Positions 1 to 7,915 of a DNA stretch of 64,000 nucleotides are shown here, piece after piece. This DNA comes from Lachnospiraceae bacterium (GTDB taxonomy: Bacteria > Bacillota > Clostridia > Lachnospirales > Lachnospiraceae): the NCBI GenBank assembly GCA_022794265.1, contig JAAWEK010000023.1, positions 1 to 64,000 of the forward strand. Reading direction: 5' to 3'. The notes under the pieces were generated by a model. It had not been told where the DNA came from and did no database searches. It saw nothing but the letters and a program-made list of their open reading frames with translations. Position 1 is the stretch's first letter, and each line of letters starts with the position of its first letter. Both the position numbers and the translations under genes were made by a program.

Positions 1-251
1 AAATCTTCTTTTCTCCGTTTATGCGTGATGAACGACTCATAATCATCAATGTGTTGATATTTTTCGCATGGATATTGTTTGCATTCATAGCAATATTCAA
101 TCTTTCCATGTTCAAGACTGCATTTCGCAATTTTGCATGATTGATTACCATTGCCGCAACCGCCACAGTAATTTCCTAAAAGCATAGGGCATAGTCCGCA
201 ATTCAGTCCGCAAAGAGAAAATAACTGGTTTTTGCGTTCAAATCCTTTCAT
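1..251 (-). CDS. DUF3795-type cysteine-rich protein (3' end cut by window edge)
   Basis: The reverse strand opens with ATG at 251, six bases after GGAG, and reads through to the window edge, giving about 83 residues. The N-terminus carries paired cysteines (around residues 14, 18, 21, 29, 32 and more after 38) in a pattern like LCGLNCGLCP followed by CGGCG. This matches the small DUF3795 family, which is thought to bind metal or an Fe-S cluster; its function is unknown. The C-terminus lies outside the window. Confidence 0.75.
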   Translation of the reverse strand, partial: MKGFERKNQLFSLCGLNCGLCPMLLGNYCGGCGNGNQSCKIAKCSLEHGKIEYCYECKQYPCEKYQHIDDYESFITHKRRKED

Positions 252-396
252 AATATTAATCTCCTAACTTTACATTTATCTGAAATTTATATTTTATACA
301 GGTTTAATCAAATGGTGTTCAAAAATGTTTCAAATGTTTTTATTATTCATTATAATCTTCATCTCTACAACTTCCGGTTTGCTTGTCTACCTTGTA

Positions 397-861
397 TTAC
401 ATATCCAGAAGTTTTACCAAATCCTCCACGGAAGCATCCACTTTCACAGAGACTTCTTCCATAGTCATACCAGAAGCAAGAAAACGCTTTATCACCATTT
501 TCATATCCTCTCCGACCTCTATGATATGCCCGTCCAAATCATAAAACCGAACCACTCGCTGGCCCCAGCTATGTTCAATCACCTCTCCCAGGTATTCAAT
601 GTTCGGATATTCTTTCAGCTTGTTCAGAAAACCGTCAAAGTCCTGTTCCTCAAAAACGATTTCCGCATTATTTGATTTTTTTAGTATCTTTTCTTTCGGC
701 AGATTCACAAGCCAGTCAAAATCCTGTTGCAATGCCAAGCCGCAAGTAAAAGCAATGTTCCTACCGTAATCCTGGAACACCTCTAATCCAAACAAATCCT
801 CATAAAATTTCCTTGCGGCGTTAATGTCGGCCACCGATATAAGCATACATACATGTTTCAT
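397..861 (-). CDS. VOC superfamily (glyoxalase/bleomycin-resistance-like) protein
   Basis: This 154-residue protein has the VOC pattern: an N-terminal segment MKHVCMLISVADINAARKFY, then FYEDLFGLEVFQDYG, and a C-terminal RFYDLDGHIIEVGE with the usual metal-ligand glutamate. The first 115 residues form one beta-alpha-beta-beta-beta pair; the last 30 are a helical tail. VOC members include glyoxalases, dioxygenases and antibiotic-binding proteins, and the substrate cannot be told from sequence. AAAGGAG lies at good spacing from the ATG. It appears to be a single-gene unit. Confidence 0.8.
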   Translation of the reverse strand: MKHVCMLISVADINAARKFYEDLFGLEVFQDYGRNIAFTCGLALQQDFDWLVNLPKEKILKKSNNAEIVFEEQDFDGFLNKLKEYPNIEYLGEVIEHSWGQRVVRFYDLDGHIIEVGEDMKMVIKRFLASGMTMEEVSVKVDASVEDLVKLLDM

Positions 862-1170
862 GCAAATACTCCTTTCAAACTGTGATTTCCCATTTTCACA
901 AAAGGTGATCTATCATTTTCTGTAAAGTCAACCGAATTTGTTACTGGCATTCACGGTTGAACATTTATTATACCATAGAGCAGCCTGTATCTCTATATAG
1001 CTAAATAAAAATCTGCCATTTCCTCAATATTATCACAAGAAAATAACAGATTCTTTATTACATGCATACTCTCAGTTTTATTGCTCTATTGAACTTCACA
1101 AATAATAACAAACACATAAATTTTATAAAAGGATGTTTAAAAATTTGTCTATTTCACAAGGAACGCTCTT
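862..1170. other. Intergenic region, no gene seen
   Basis: This AT-rich stretch holds the ribosome binding site and presumably the promoter of the VOC gene on its left side. I see no open frame with a plausible start, no clear hairpin-plus-T-run terminator and no RNA gene in it. Confidence 0.5.
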
Positions 1171-1602
1171 TCATTTAACATCCCGAATGCTTCTTATTGA
1201 ATTTTCTAATCCCTCACAGGTAATCAGCCAATGATTCCCGTTATAATCGATAACTGCATCCTCACTACCATAATAACCTAAATAAATAAGGTTTTGTTTC
1301 TCTTTTGATTGAATTTTGATATAAAATTCATCAGTGGGTACATCTACTGTCTTATGCTTCTCCAATTTCTTCAGATGTTTTTTAGATATATGGTTGAAAC
1401 TATCTAATAACTGTTGTTTCTCCTGTTTGGATAATAATCGGTCATCCGATGTTTTCATTTCATCATTCTCATTCAATTCATGAAAATAATGAATCAAACT
1501 GCTATAGCGATTACTATACAAGAAAAACATTACACTGCTGACGGAAAATAAAACAATTATAATAGCAAAACCATAAATCCATTTACAATTTTTCTTTTTC
1601 AT
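1171..1602 (-). CDS. Membrane-anchored small protein, paralogue of the next gene upstream
   Basis: The 143-residue product starts with a lysine-rich MKKKNCK and one hydrophobic segment (about residues 10-29), followed by an extracytoplasmic domain. Its C-terminal part (YNGNHWLITCEGLENSIRSI) aligns with the C-terminus of the neighbouring 153-residue protein (YKGKDYWLVCDGLKEFLQQL), so the two are diverged tandem duplicates. An AGGAG ribosome binding site precedes the ATG. It probably forms an operon with the 1622-2083 and 2154-3080 genes. I do not recognise a named family; a role at the cell surface is only inferred from topology. Confidence 0.65.
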   Translation of the reverse strand: MKKKNCKWIYGFAIIIVLFSVSSVMFFLYSNRYSSLIHYFHELNENDEMKTSDDRLLSKQEKQQLLDSFNHISKKHLKKLEKHKTVDVPTDEFYIKIQSKEKQNLIYLGYYGSEDAVIDYNGNHWLITCEGLENSIRSIRDVK

Positions 1603-1621
1603 TGTAATTCTCCTAATCCAG

Positions 1622-2083
1622 CTATTGAATAATAATCAGTGACTGCTCTGCTTTTTGATACAACTGTTGTAGAAATTCTTTTAGTCCGTCACAGACAAGC
1701 CAATAATCTTTACCTTTATATTCTATTAAAGCATCTCCAGATACAATAAATGATTTCCACAATAAATATCTTTTTCCTTCAAGTGTAATTTCTAAATAAA
1801 ATTCTGTACCATTCGAACGGCTATCTGTCGATTTCAGTAATTCAATATCATCTTTGTCCATAGATTTAAGATAACTTAACAGTTTCTTCTTTTCCTGCAA
1901 AGATAAAGTATATTTGTCCTGTTCTACCACTACTGTCATTCTATCTTCATCCAGGCTTTGAATCCATTGACGTATTTCTTTAGTCCTGTCAATATTTTTC
2001 CATATCCAGATTCCGGCAACCATTCCGATAATTAAAGCAAAAAAGAAAATATCATATCCCCATTCTTTTAAATATTTTTTCAT
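1622..2083 (-). CDS. Membrane-anchored small protein, tandem paralogue
   Basis: The 153-residue product has an N-terminal membrane segment (about residues 11-29) and an extracytoplasmic domain. A middle stretch about dissecting residues SLQEKKKLLSYLKSMDKDD parallels LLSKQEKQQLLDSFNHISKK of the next gene, and the C-terminal WLVCDGL motif is shared, showing duplication. The ribosome binding site is weak, which fits translation within a longer transcript from the gene upstream. Function unknown. Confidence 0.65.
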   Translation of the reverse strand: MKKYLKEWGYDIFFFALIIGMVAGIWIWKNIDRTKEIRQWIQSLDEDRMTVVVEQDKYTLSLQEKKKLLSYLKSMDKDDIELLKSTDSRSNGTEFYLEITLEGKRYLLWKSFIVSGDALIEYKGKDYWLVCDGLKEFLQQLYQKAEQSLIIIQ

Positions 2084-2153
2084 ATTCTTAACTTTTGTAT
2101 GCTATAAATTCATTTAAATTAATGAATAATTACACAAATTCCTTTCTAATCAT

Positions 2154-3080
2154 TTATTCATCTATAACCGACTCCAAAGCAGTAAATGCTCCAAGCAACT
2201 TGTCTCCATCATACGCTTTCCCAGTTAATTCATATACTGGTTGAATCGTATTATTATCATATTTATTTGCTGAATCTTCCCAATAGCTAACCTTAATATT
2301 GTCAACCACTACTTTTGTAGCTCCATCTGGTACAGTTATAAAACCTTCATAGTTATTTAATTTAGAAATCGCTTCATCTACAGATATTATTTCGTCTACA
2401 TTGACTGTTTCATTAATATTCCTGTAATTGGCTGTTATTGAATGAACCTTTCCATCATCTGTTAATTGAACAGATACTTTTGAATTTCCAAATACTTTTG
2501 AATCATCTATCCCTCTGGTAAAAACGACTTCTTTCGAAATAATCATTTTATCATTCGGGTTATCAAAATCATAACAGGTACCATAAATAATTCCACTAAA
2601 TGTATACCCTTCCATAAAAATCCCCAAATCATTAATGGTTTCACTTGCTATACGTTTACACTCTTCATCGCTCAATGTCATTTCACATAAAGTGTTATCA
2701 GCACTTGAATAAAAGTTAAAACAACCATTGTTCTGAACTGTAAGTTTATTTATATCACCATATGTAACACCTTCGCTAGTAATATTCTTATTATCCACAT
2801 TGATATTAAATTTTTGCTGTATATTATCAATAACAGAATCATCAATTGATTCATTGAGTATATATACTTTTCTCAAACCATCATCTTTACTTATTTCTTT
2901 AACCTGATCAGTCTTGAGATGATTTTCTGTTACAAATACGTAATCACTTGCATTAGTAGATGCTGGAAACTGAATTTGAGGAATTCTAAAAGTATCAGTT
3001 TTATTTTGATATATTATAATCAAAATTACTACTACACTAAGACATAATAATGTGATAATTATTTTATTTTTCTTACACAT
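2154..3080 (-). CDS. Membrane-anchored extracytoplasmic protein of unknown function
   Basis: The 308-residue protein has a short cytoplasmic start (MCKKNK), a hydrophobic helix at about residues 7-24, and a mixed alpha/beta extracytoplasmic domain. The C-terminal half contains a segment resembling a PepSY/YycI-type repeat: ISVDEAISKLNNYEG followed by VYELTGKAYDG. That resemblance is weak and I do not assign the family. GGGGGAAGGA precedes the ATG. It is the first gene of a probable three-gene minus-strand operon with the two small paralogues. Confidence 0.65.
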   Translation of the reverse strand: MCKKNKIIITLLCLSVVVILIIIYQNKTDTFRIPQIQFPASTNASDYVFVTENHLKTDQVKEISKDDGLRKVYILNESIDDSVIDNIQQKFNINVDNKNITSEGVTYGDINKLTVQNNGCFNFYSSADNTLCEMTLSDEECKRIASETINDLGIFMEGYTFSGIIYGTCYDFDNPNDKMIISKEVVFTRGIDDSKVFGNSKVSVQLTDDGKVHSITANYRNINETVNVDEIISVDEAISKLNNYEGFITVPDGATKVVVDNIKVSYWEDSANKYDNNTIQPVYELTGKAYDGDKLLGAFTALESVIDE

Positions 3081-3243
3081 ATATTCCTTCCCCCTTACTT
3101 TAAATATATAATTAACTTGCAGATATCTTTCACCAAAACCATATTTTTTAGGTTTTGTACTATATGTATTCCTTGCATAAGCTGATATCGGTCTTTGTCC
3201 ACTTCATTTAAAAAAATACAATTATAGGTTACTACCCATTTAG

Positions 3244-3378
3244 TTATCGCATTGATACCGCCTTATATTTTCCTTCCGCAACAACACCAATTTTCAAATA
3301 ATCATCCGCTTACCCATCAGTTACCATGCATGTTGAAAAACAAATGCAAGAAATGATACATAAAATCTTTTTTCTCAT
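3244..3378 (-). pseudogene. Decayed gene for a small secreted or lipoprotein-like protein
   Basis: An intact ribosome binding site (GGAG) and ATG at 3378 lead into a signal-peptide-like start, MRKKILCIISCICFSTCM. A stop codon follows at residue 23. The same frame then continues as ADDYLKIGVVAEGKYKAVSM before another stop. The signal sequence plus in-frame continuation after a single stop suggests a recently broken gene. The original product is not recognisable. The rest of 3081-3557 shows no other gene. Confidence 0.5.
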
Positions 3379-3557
3379 TAACTGTTACTCCTTTCGCTTA
3401 CGTGAACCAATGAGCATACTTGCTCACTTTTTCTATAGTATTTTAATATAGTTTTCATTAGTATTATTAATCTACTAATTTATGGAAATTCTATCATATG
3501 ATATATTAGGATTCAACAGAATTATTTCGACAAAATTCGACAAAACCAATGTGAACT

Positions 3558-3815
3558 TTATTTAAGAATACATTCAACACTTAACAACAGAAAAGCCATG
3601 TTATCACTGCTAATGAGAATCCAATAATCATTATCACAATTAGTTTCTAATATGTAAAGCCCATAATCTTCTGATTCATCAGACATAAATGCTTTATCTC
3701 CGAAACAAAAGTGAATACCATCCAAGTGTTTCGCATCAACATCTTTCCTATACAATACCGGCTCAGGTTTATCATAGATTACTTTCATTTCAATAATTAG
3801 TAATTGCCCTTTCAC
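3558..3815 (-). CDS. Small hypothetical protein
   Basis: The 85-residue frame begins at GTG (3815); an ATG ten codons in (3788) is an alternative, and neither has a well-spaced ribosome binding site. The product is acidic and rich in aromatic residues (YWILISSDNMAFLLLSVE), with no membrane helix, metal motif or family I know. It resembles small immunity-type or DUF proteins only in size and composition, so no function is proposed. Confidence 0.4.
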   Translation of the reverse strand: MKGQLLIIEMKVIYDKPEPVLYRKDVDAKHLDGIHFCFGDKAFMSDESEDYGLYILETNCDNDYWILISSDNMAFLLLSVECILK

Positions 3816-3913
3816 CCCTAATTGTTTTAATATTTACAATATGCTTAATATTCTATGATATGATACAGTCACAATTATTAACAACCTCCCATTATAAATT
3901 CATTCCAAATAAA

Positions 3914-3957
3914 ACAAAAAAAATGCCACAAACCGCATTATTTCAGGGTTTCTGGCA
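3914..3957 (-). terminator. Rho-independent terminator after tRNA-Glu
   Basis: On the minus strand TGCCAGAAACC and GGTTTGTGGCA form a stem with one mismatch and a loop of about 12 bases, followed by eight T residues. It lies directly downstream of the tRNA gene. Confidence 0.8.
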
Positions 3958-3990
3958 CTTTTCAGGGTTGGGCTATTCATTTAAGAATAA

Positions 3991-4062
3991 CAGCTCGTAG
4001 GGGAATCGAACCCCTGTTTTCGCCGTGAGAGGGCGACGTCTTAACCGCTTGACCAACGAGCC
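3991..4062 (-). tRNA. tRNA-Glu (anticodon CTC)
   Basis: The reverse strand folds into a cloverleaf: acceptor stem GGCTCGT/ACGAGCT (with a G-U first pair), D arm GTCAAGCGGTTAAGAC, anticodon stem around the loop CTCTCAC with anticodon CTC, and T arm AGGGGTTCGATTCCCCT. The discriminator is G, and CCA is not encoded. Anticodon CTC reads GAG (Glu). It lies just left of the phage-tail cassette; tRNA genes are common integration sites, but I see no repeat of its 3' end in the window. Confidence 0.9.
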
Positions 4063-4231
4063 ATACAAAAATCGTACTGTGATAGTATATACTAATAAAT
4101 GGATTTTGACAAGTATTTTTTTTAAATAGAACCAAATTTTACTACATCAATATCGCATTTTATATTCAGGTATTCATATATAATTATATTTATTGAATGA
4201 TGTATTATTAATCATATCATATGAAATCCTC

Positions 4232-4261
4232 TTGACGAACGCTTCTGTTCTTTGATACAAT
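4232..4261 (+). promoter_or_regulatory. Sigma-A-like promoter for a possible small RNA
   Basis: TTGACG and TACAAT are separated by 18 bases. No ribosome binding site and open frame follow before a terminator-like stem about 130 bases downstream, so the likely product is a short RNA. Confidence 0.6.
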
Positions 4262-4267
4262 AAGCGT

Positions 4268-4398
4268 ACGTGATTTTCACGTCTGCAATTTCTTCGGGTC
4301 CTGTACCCGTCAGAATTGTTAATAAAATGTATGAATACAGCTTTATGTCAGAGCAGGTGCGCCAACACCGTTTGAGCATGATATAAGCTGTATTTTTC
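4268..4398 (+). ncRNA. Candidate structured small RNA, about 130 nt
   Basis: Between the promoter at 4232-4261 and the T-run at 4393 the sequence forms successive hairpins: ACGTGATTTTCACGT, GGGTCCTGTACCC inside AATTTCT/AGAATT, and a final stem ATACAGCTT/AAGCTGTAT (4335-4393) followed by TTTTT. The loop of the last stem contains GGTGCGCCAACACC. I could not match it to 6S, SRP, RNase P or tmRNA. It ends about 40 bases before the LexA boxes, so it might belong to the tail cassette or to the tRNA locus. Confidence 0.5.
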
Positions 4399-4439
4399 TA
4401 TTCATAATGACTTGCCTGCCATTCATATCCAAATTTTAC

Positions 4440-4453
4440 CAAACATACGTTCG
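4440..4453 (+). promoter_or_regulatory. LexA/SOS box 1 (upstream)
   Basis: CAAACATACGTTCG matches the Bacillus-type LexA consensus CGAACATATGTTCG at 12 of 14 positions. It sits 44 bases upstream of, and in the same orientation as, box 2. Two tandem operators would allow cooperative repression of the cassette promoter. Confidence 0.7.
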
Positions 4454-4477
4454 TATGTCAATCCAAATAAATTACCT

Positions 4478-4506
4478 TTGACACAAACATATGTTCGTGT
4501 TATAAT
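4478..4506 (+). promoter_or_regulatory. Consensus sigma-A promoter with LexA/SOS box 2 in the spacer
   Basis: The -35 TTGACA (4478-4483) and -10 TATAAT (4501-4506) are both perfect and lie 17 bases apart. The spacer contains CAAACATATGTTCG (4484-4497), which matches the Bacillus LexA consensus CGAACATATGTTCG at 13 of 14 positions. LexA bound there would cover the promoter, so transcription of the cassette should be off until DNA damage triggers RecA-dependent LexA cleavage. The transcript would run into the 128-residue gene and the polymerase gene after a leader of about 400 bases. Confidence 0.85.
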
Positions 4507-4654
4507 TTTATCAGTAACCAGTTCCGATCTGCCATTTTGGCGAGTGGCACCCCGGACATTACATTTTATTAACATCCCTATATTTCCAGTAATTTTACTT
4601 CGGAAAATACTTTATCTGAGGACATTATAATGGCAGGCTTTTTATCCTGTCTTA

Positions 4655-4816
4655 GAGCGTGTCTGAAAATTCATTCCAGCCAAATGCATACCCCCTCTTA
4701 GCGTGGGATTTTTGCCGGATTCAGTCAACGTAGCCCGCTACGTCTCCCTTATTCGACCCAAATCTCCCACAAAATGTGGTCATACATCTGACAGAAAGCA
4801 ATTTCAAGACACACTC
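4655..4816. repeat. 162-bp imperfect palindromic element in the cassette leader
   Basis: The ends GAGCGTGTCTGAAAATT and AATTTCAAGACACACTC are imperfect inverted repeats. Inside are GTGGGATTT/AAATCTCCCAC and the perfect CGTAGC-CC-GCTACG. The whole region can fold into one long hairpin. The form suggests a MITE-like or repetitive intergenic element placed between the LexA promoter and the first gene, where it would lie in the mRNA leader. Only one copy is in this window, so mobility is an inference. Confidence 0.55.
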
Positions 4817-4904
4817 CGGAAAACTGCGCAAAAATGCCAGAAATCCTGCTGTTTTTTGTTTTCGGAAAGGGTCTGTAATTATACTAAGGAGGATAAAAAA
4901 ACAA

Positions 4905-5291
4905 ATGATAATGGAAAAATTTGCAGCTGTCAGTCCCCTGGCCGGCAGACCTGCCGAAACCTGGACAAACGAAACATGGCAGGAATATTTTGAACTTCTG
5001 AAACTCAAAGTAAAACCCTCCAGGGACAAAAAAATGAACGACGAAGCCGGCTTTAACCGGATAAACGGAATTGTTTCCCAGGATACTTACTCCGGTGAAA
5101 CGCAATATTTCCGGTACCGAAATTATATAAACGATATATTATACACAATCCGCTCCAGGCATCATGCAGTGGACTACTGTTATTACATATATCAGGTCGC
5201 CGATTTATTGAAATATGAACCGGAACTAAAAACCAGACTGAACACAACAGAAGAATCCCTGCCTTACATTGAAGTATGGCTGGAGCAATAA
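4905..5291 (+). CDS. First gene of the SOS operon, 128-residue unknown protein
   Basis: AAGGAGG at 4886-4892 sets the start at ATG 4905 (MIMEKF), giving 128 residues; longer frames upstream would run into the palindromic leader element. The protein is mostly helical, charged and tyrosine-rich in its second half (YFRYRNYINDILYTIRSRHH, then DYCYYIYQVADLL). It has no signal peptide or membrane helix. I do not recognise a family. It lies 17 bases before the polymerase gene, so it may be a polymerase cofactor, a regulator, or an early host-takeover protein. Confidence 0.75.
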   Translation: MIMEKFAAVSPLAGRPAETWTNETWQEYFELLKLKVKPSRDKKMNDEAGFNRINGIVSQDTYSGETQYFRYRNYINDILYTIRSRHHAVDYCYYIYQVADLLKYEPELKTRLNTTEESLPYIEVWLEQ

Positions 5292-5308
5292 ATGCAGGAG
5301 GTGCGGAT

Positions 5309-7915
5309 ATGAAGAAACAGCAATTTACGGTAGTAAAACTGCCGCTGAAAAAAATTCTGGAGCAGGACTGCAATGTAACTTTAACATACGACGAACAAAA
5401 AGAATACCTGGTAGAACAGGCGGATTCCCTTCTGTTTGATCAGATTCTCCGTTTACGCGGAAACGATTCTCCACATATTTCCGAACTGATCCTGATAGTT
5501 GCCAAAAAGAACCCCAAACAGGAAAAACAGCTCCGGACCGTTCTGGATAACGGATTTTTTTATAACGGCAGACGATATATGAGATTCGGAAAATCGGCTT
5601 CCCAGGGAAAAGCCGGTATAACCGCTTTTGTTTCGGAAGACATCCATGAGGAATTATTCCGAATCACCCAGATGGACATTCCGGTAACCAAATGCGTTAT
5701 TTCCAAATATGAAGCCCAACGCTGTCTTTTATTCAGTTCCTGCACCATTATAAAGGACTATATCCCAAATATCATTATTATTGGCGAATATGAAAAGGTT
5801 TTAAAAGACCAGTATGTACGTTATGTGGTACAGAAACAGAAAGAAATTACGGATAAAGAGACCGGAAAACAAAAAACCATCTCCATCCGCGAAGTGGAAG
5901 AAGGATATAAAGATATAACGCTATCCCCGTTTGACGGCTGTGGCTGTCACGAAAGGGAGTTTGCCCAAAAAACCAGTCAGGCAATGGGACTGGATTACAC
6001 CGCCATTGGAAATCAGATCCGGCTGCCCTTTATAAAAGGCTATTCTGTCTATGTTCCTTTCCGGGATATCTTACATGAGATGGGAATCCATGAACTCAGG
6101 GATATCTACGGCACCTCCCATCCGGTCGATACCATTGACTGTATCTGGAATACCAGTATGTTTAAGGGGCATGGGATATTTTCTGAACAATACGGTTCCG
6201 AGGCATGGAACATGTATATAAAGACATTAAAAAAATATCAGTTTAAACTTGGAATCAGCAAATACAGCCATCATATGAAAGATATCAATCCCATGGCACG
6301 ATTGAATTTTCAGTATCTTCAGTGTCTGGATCTGTGGAATAACAAATATATTGAAAGCTTCGAAAACCATGATAAAAAATATGACATTCTGGCTCCCGAA
6401 AACGAAGGAAAGATCATTCAGACTGCCAGATACACCACCGGTCTGTTTGAGAAGATTATCAAAGGCGATAAATTTTATACATATAAATTTATGGGTATCC
6501 GGGATACGGAAGATTACGAACCTGCCAGCGCTTACTTAAAGGCCGTTTTAATCAACGACACCATGCTGAAAGACCCGGCGGTCAGACAGTTTATCTACGG
6601 AAAACTAAAAAAATATATTACCCAGTCCAAACTTGGAAAAATATATGCCGACGGATTTTATCATACCGTCGTCGGTGATATGATAGGATATCTGGAATTT
6701 GCTGCCGGACTGGAACCGAAAGGCTGTCTGGGTGCAAAAGAATTTTTTGCGAAAACCATGCCGGAGGGAAAGGTTCTCTCCTTCCGTTCTCCACTGGTAG
6801 ACCCTTCCGAAGTCAATGATGTCCGGCTGGTTTCCAATCCTATAACCGAAAAATGGTTCCGCTATTTTAAGAATCAGGACCTGGTTATGATTAATATGTA
6901 TGATCTGTCCGCTCCCCAGCAGGGAGGTATGGACCAGGACGGAGATGCGGTCTACCTCTGTAGAAATTCCATTCTGGTGAACTCAAAAATCCAAAAACCC
7001 ATAATCATAGATATTGACGATAAGGCTACAGTACGTCCAAAGCCATATAATGGAGAATCTGTCACTGAATATGAATTAATGACCAGAGACAGCCGGATTG
7101 GTGAAATCACTAATACCGCCACCAGTATAGAAAACAAATATACTACCAATCCCGAAATCAGAAAAACTTATGAAAATCTTACTTCCCTGCTTCGAATTTT
7201 TCAGGGAAAAGAAATCGATTATCTGAAAACAGGACTCCGCTGGCAGATGAATTCCGGACTGCGGAACCACTTAAAACAGCTTCCCTGGTTCCTGCTGTAT
7301 AATTATCCGGGCAAACTGCAGACCTATGAAAAAATAAAAAAGAAAAACCGGACTTCAGGTTCTTCTGACGGGCAAACAACGGCAAATGGATTCCGCTCCC
7401 CTTCTCCCATGAATGAATTATGCGATTATATCAATACCTGGGAAAAGAAACACCTGCTCTGGGATACCTCCGTTGCCGATACCGGTCCGCTGCTGGTCAA
7501 TGCTTCTTTTTCTCTGAATAACAAAAGAATCCGCCGGCAAATTCGTCATTTAATTAATGAATTCGGCGTAGCATTTAAGGAACTTGTAAAACGGAAACAG
7601 CAGGAAGCCTCCGAGGAAGATTATAATGAAATTAATCTTTTAATTGAAACTTACCGGCAAAAGCTAAGACAGACAGAGGATATTCAGAGTGAAGAAGAAC
7701 TGGCAAACTACGTGATTCATATATCCTATAGCAATCATTCCATCTGTAAATATCTGGCATGGTTCGGTTATGGTGATTATCTGTTGGAAAATCTGAAAAG
7801 AAACTCTCCTTCCAAAAACAAATGGTCCATCCGGGAAATCCCGGAACCAACCGACAATTCCTATGAATATCTTGGCAAATATTATTTATTTGAGGAGGCA
7901 GAACCGAATGTATAA
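5309..7915 (+). CDS. Single-chain two-barrel RNA polymerase, YonO / eukaryotic-type RdRP family
   Basis: AGGAGG at 5296-5301 sets the start at ATG 5309 (MKKQQFTVV), giving 868 residues. Landmarks follow the order of the QDE-1/RdRP and YonO family: FGKSASQGKAG near residue 93, a tyrosine/arginine segment ISKYEAQRCLLFSS, FDGCGCHE (D209-G210), QIRLPFIKG (R238, K243), a TSMFKG segment like the RpSMxKF motif, FRSPLVDPSE (R493-P495) like the RNPclHPGD motif, and the catalytic GGMDQDGDAVYL with D542, D544 and D546. The DxDGD triad binds the catalytic Mg ion in multisubunit RNA polymerase beta-prime, QDE-1 and YonO. SPbeta YonO is a DNA-dependent polymerase for late phage genes; the same role is inferred here for the tail genes. 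The template type cannot be told from sequence. Confidence 0.85.
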   Translation: MKKQQFTVVKLPLKKILEQDCNVTLTYDEQKEYLVEQADSLLFDQILRLRGNDSPHISELILIVAKKNPKQEKQLRTVLDNGFFYNGRRYMRFGKSASQGKAGITAFVSEDIHEELFRITQMDIPVTKCVISKYEAQRCLLFSSCTIIKDYIPNIIIIGEYEKVLKDQYVRYVVQKQKEITDKETGKQKTISIREVEEGYKDITLSPFDGCGCHEREFAQKTSQAMGLDYTAIGNQIRLPFIKGYSVYVPFRDILHEMGIHELRDIYGTSHPVDTIDCIWNTSMFKGHGIFSEQYGSEAWNMYIKTLKKYQFKLGISKYSHHMKDINPMARLNFQYLQCLDLWNNKYIESFENHDKKYDILAPENEGKIIQTARYTTGLFEKIIKGDKFYTYKFMGIRDTEDYEPASAYLKAVLINDTMLKDPAVRQFIYGKLKKYITQSKLGKIYADGFYHTVVGDMIGYLEFAAGLEPKGCLGAKEFFAKTMPEGKVLSFRSPLVDPSEVNDVRLVSNPITEKWFRYFKNQDLVMINMYDLSAPQQGGMDQDGDAVYLCRNSILVNSKIQKPIIIDIDDKATVRPKPYNGESVTEYELMTRDSRIGEITNTATSIENKYTTNPEIRKTYENLTSLLRIFQGKEIDYLKTGLRWQMNSGLRNHLKQLPWFLLYNYPGKLQTYEKIKKKNRTSGSSDGQTTANGFRSPSPMNELCDYINTWEKKHLLWDTSVADTGPLLVNASFSLNNKRIRRQIRHLINEFGVAFKELVKRKQQEASEEDYNEINLLIETYRQKLRQTEDIQSEEELANYVIHISYSNHSICKYLAWFGYGDYLLENLKRNSPSKNKWSIREIPEPTDNSYEYLGKYYLFEEAEPNV

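Noticed and set aside
3991..4062. tRNA-Glu as the attachment site of an integrated phage
   Set aside because: No repeat of the tRNA 3' end and no integrase were found; the cassette also lacks phage DNA-handling genes, so integration here is unsupported.
4412..4630. Plus-strand frame of 72 codons over the LexA promoter
   Set aside because: It begins before the promoter and crosses both LexA boxes; no ribosome binding site is present.
5276..5308. Longer start for the polymerase at 5276
   Set aside because: That ATG lies inside the previous gene without a ribosome binding site, while AGGAGG precisely precedes ATG 5309.
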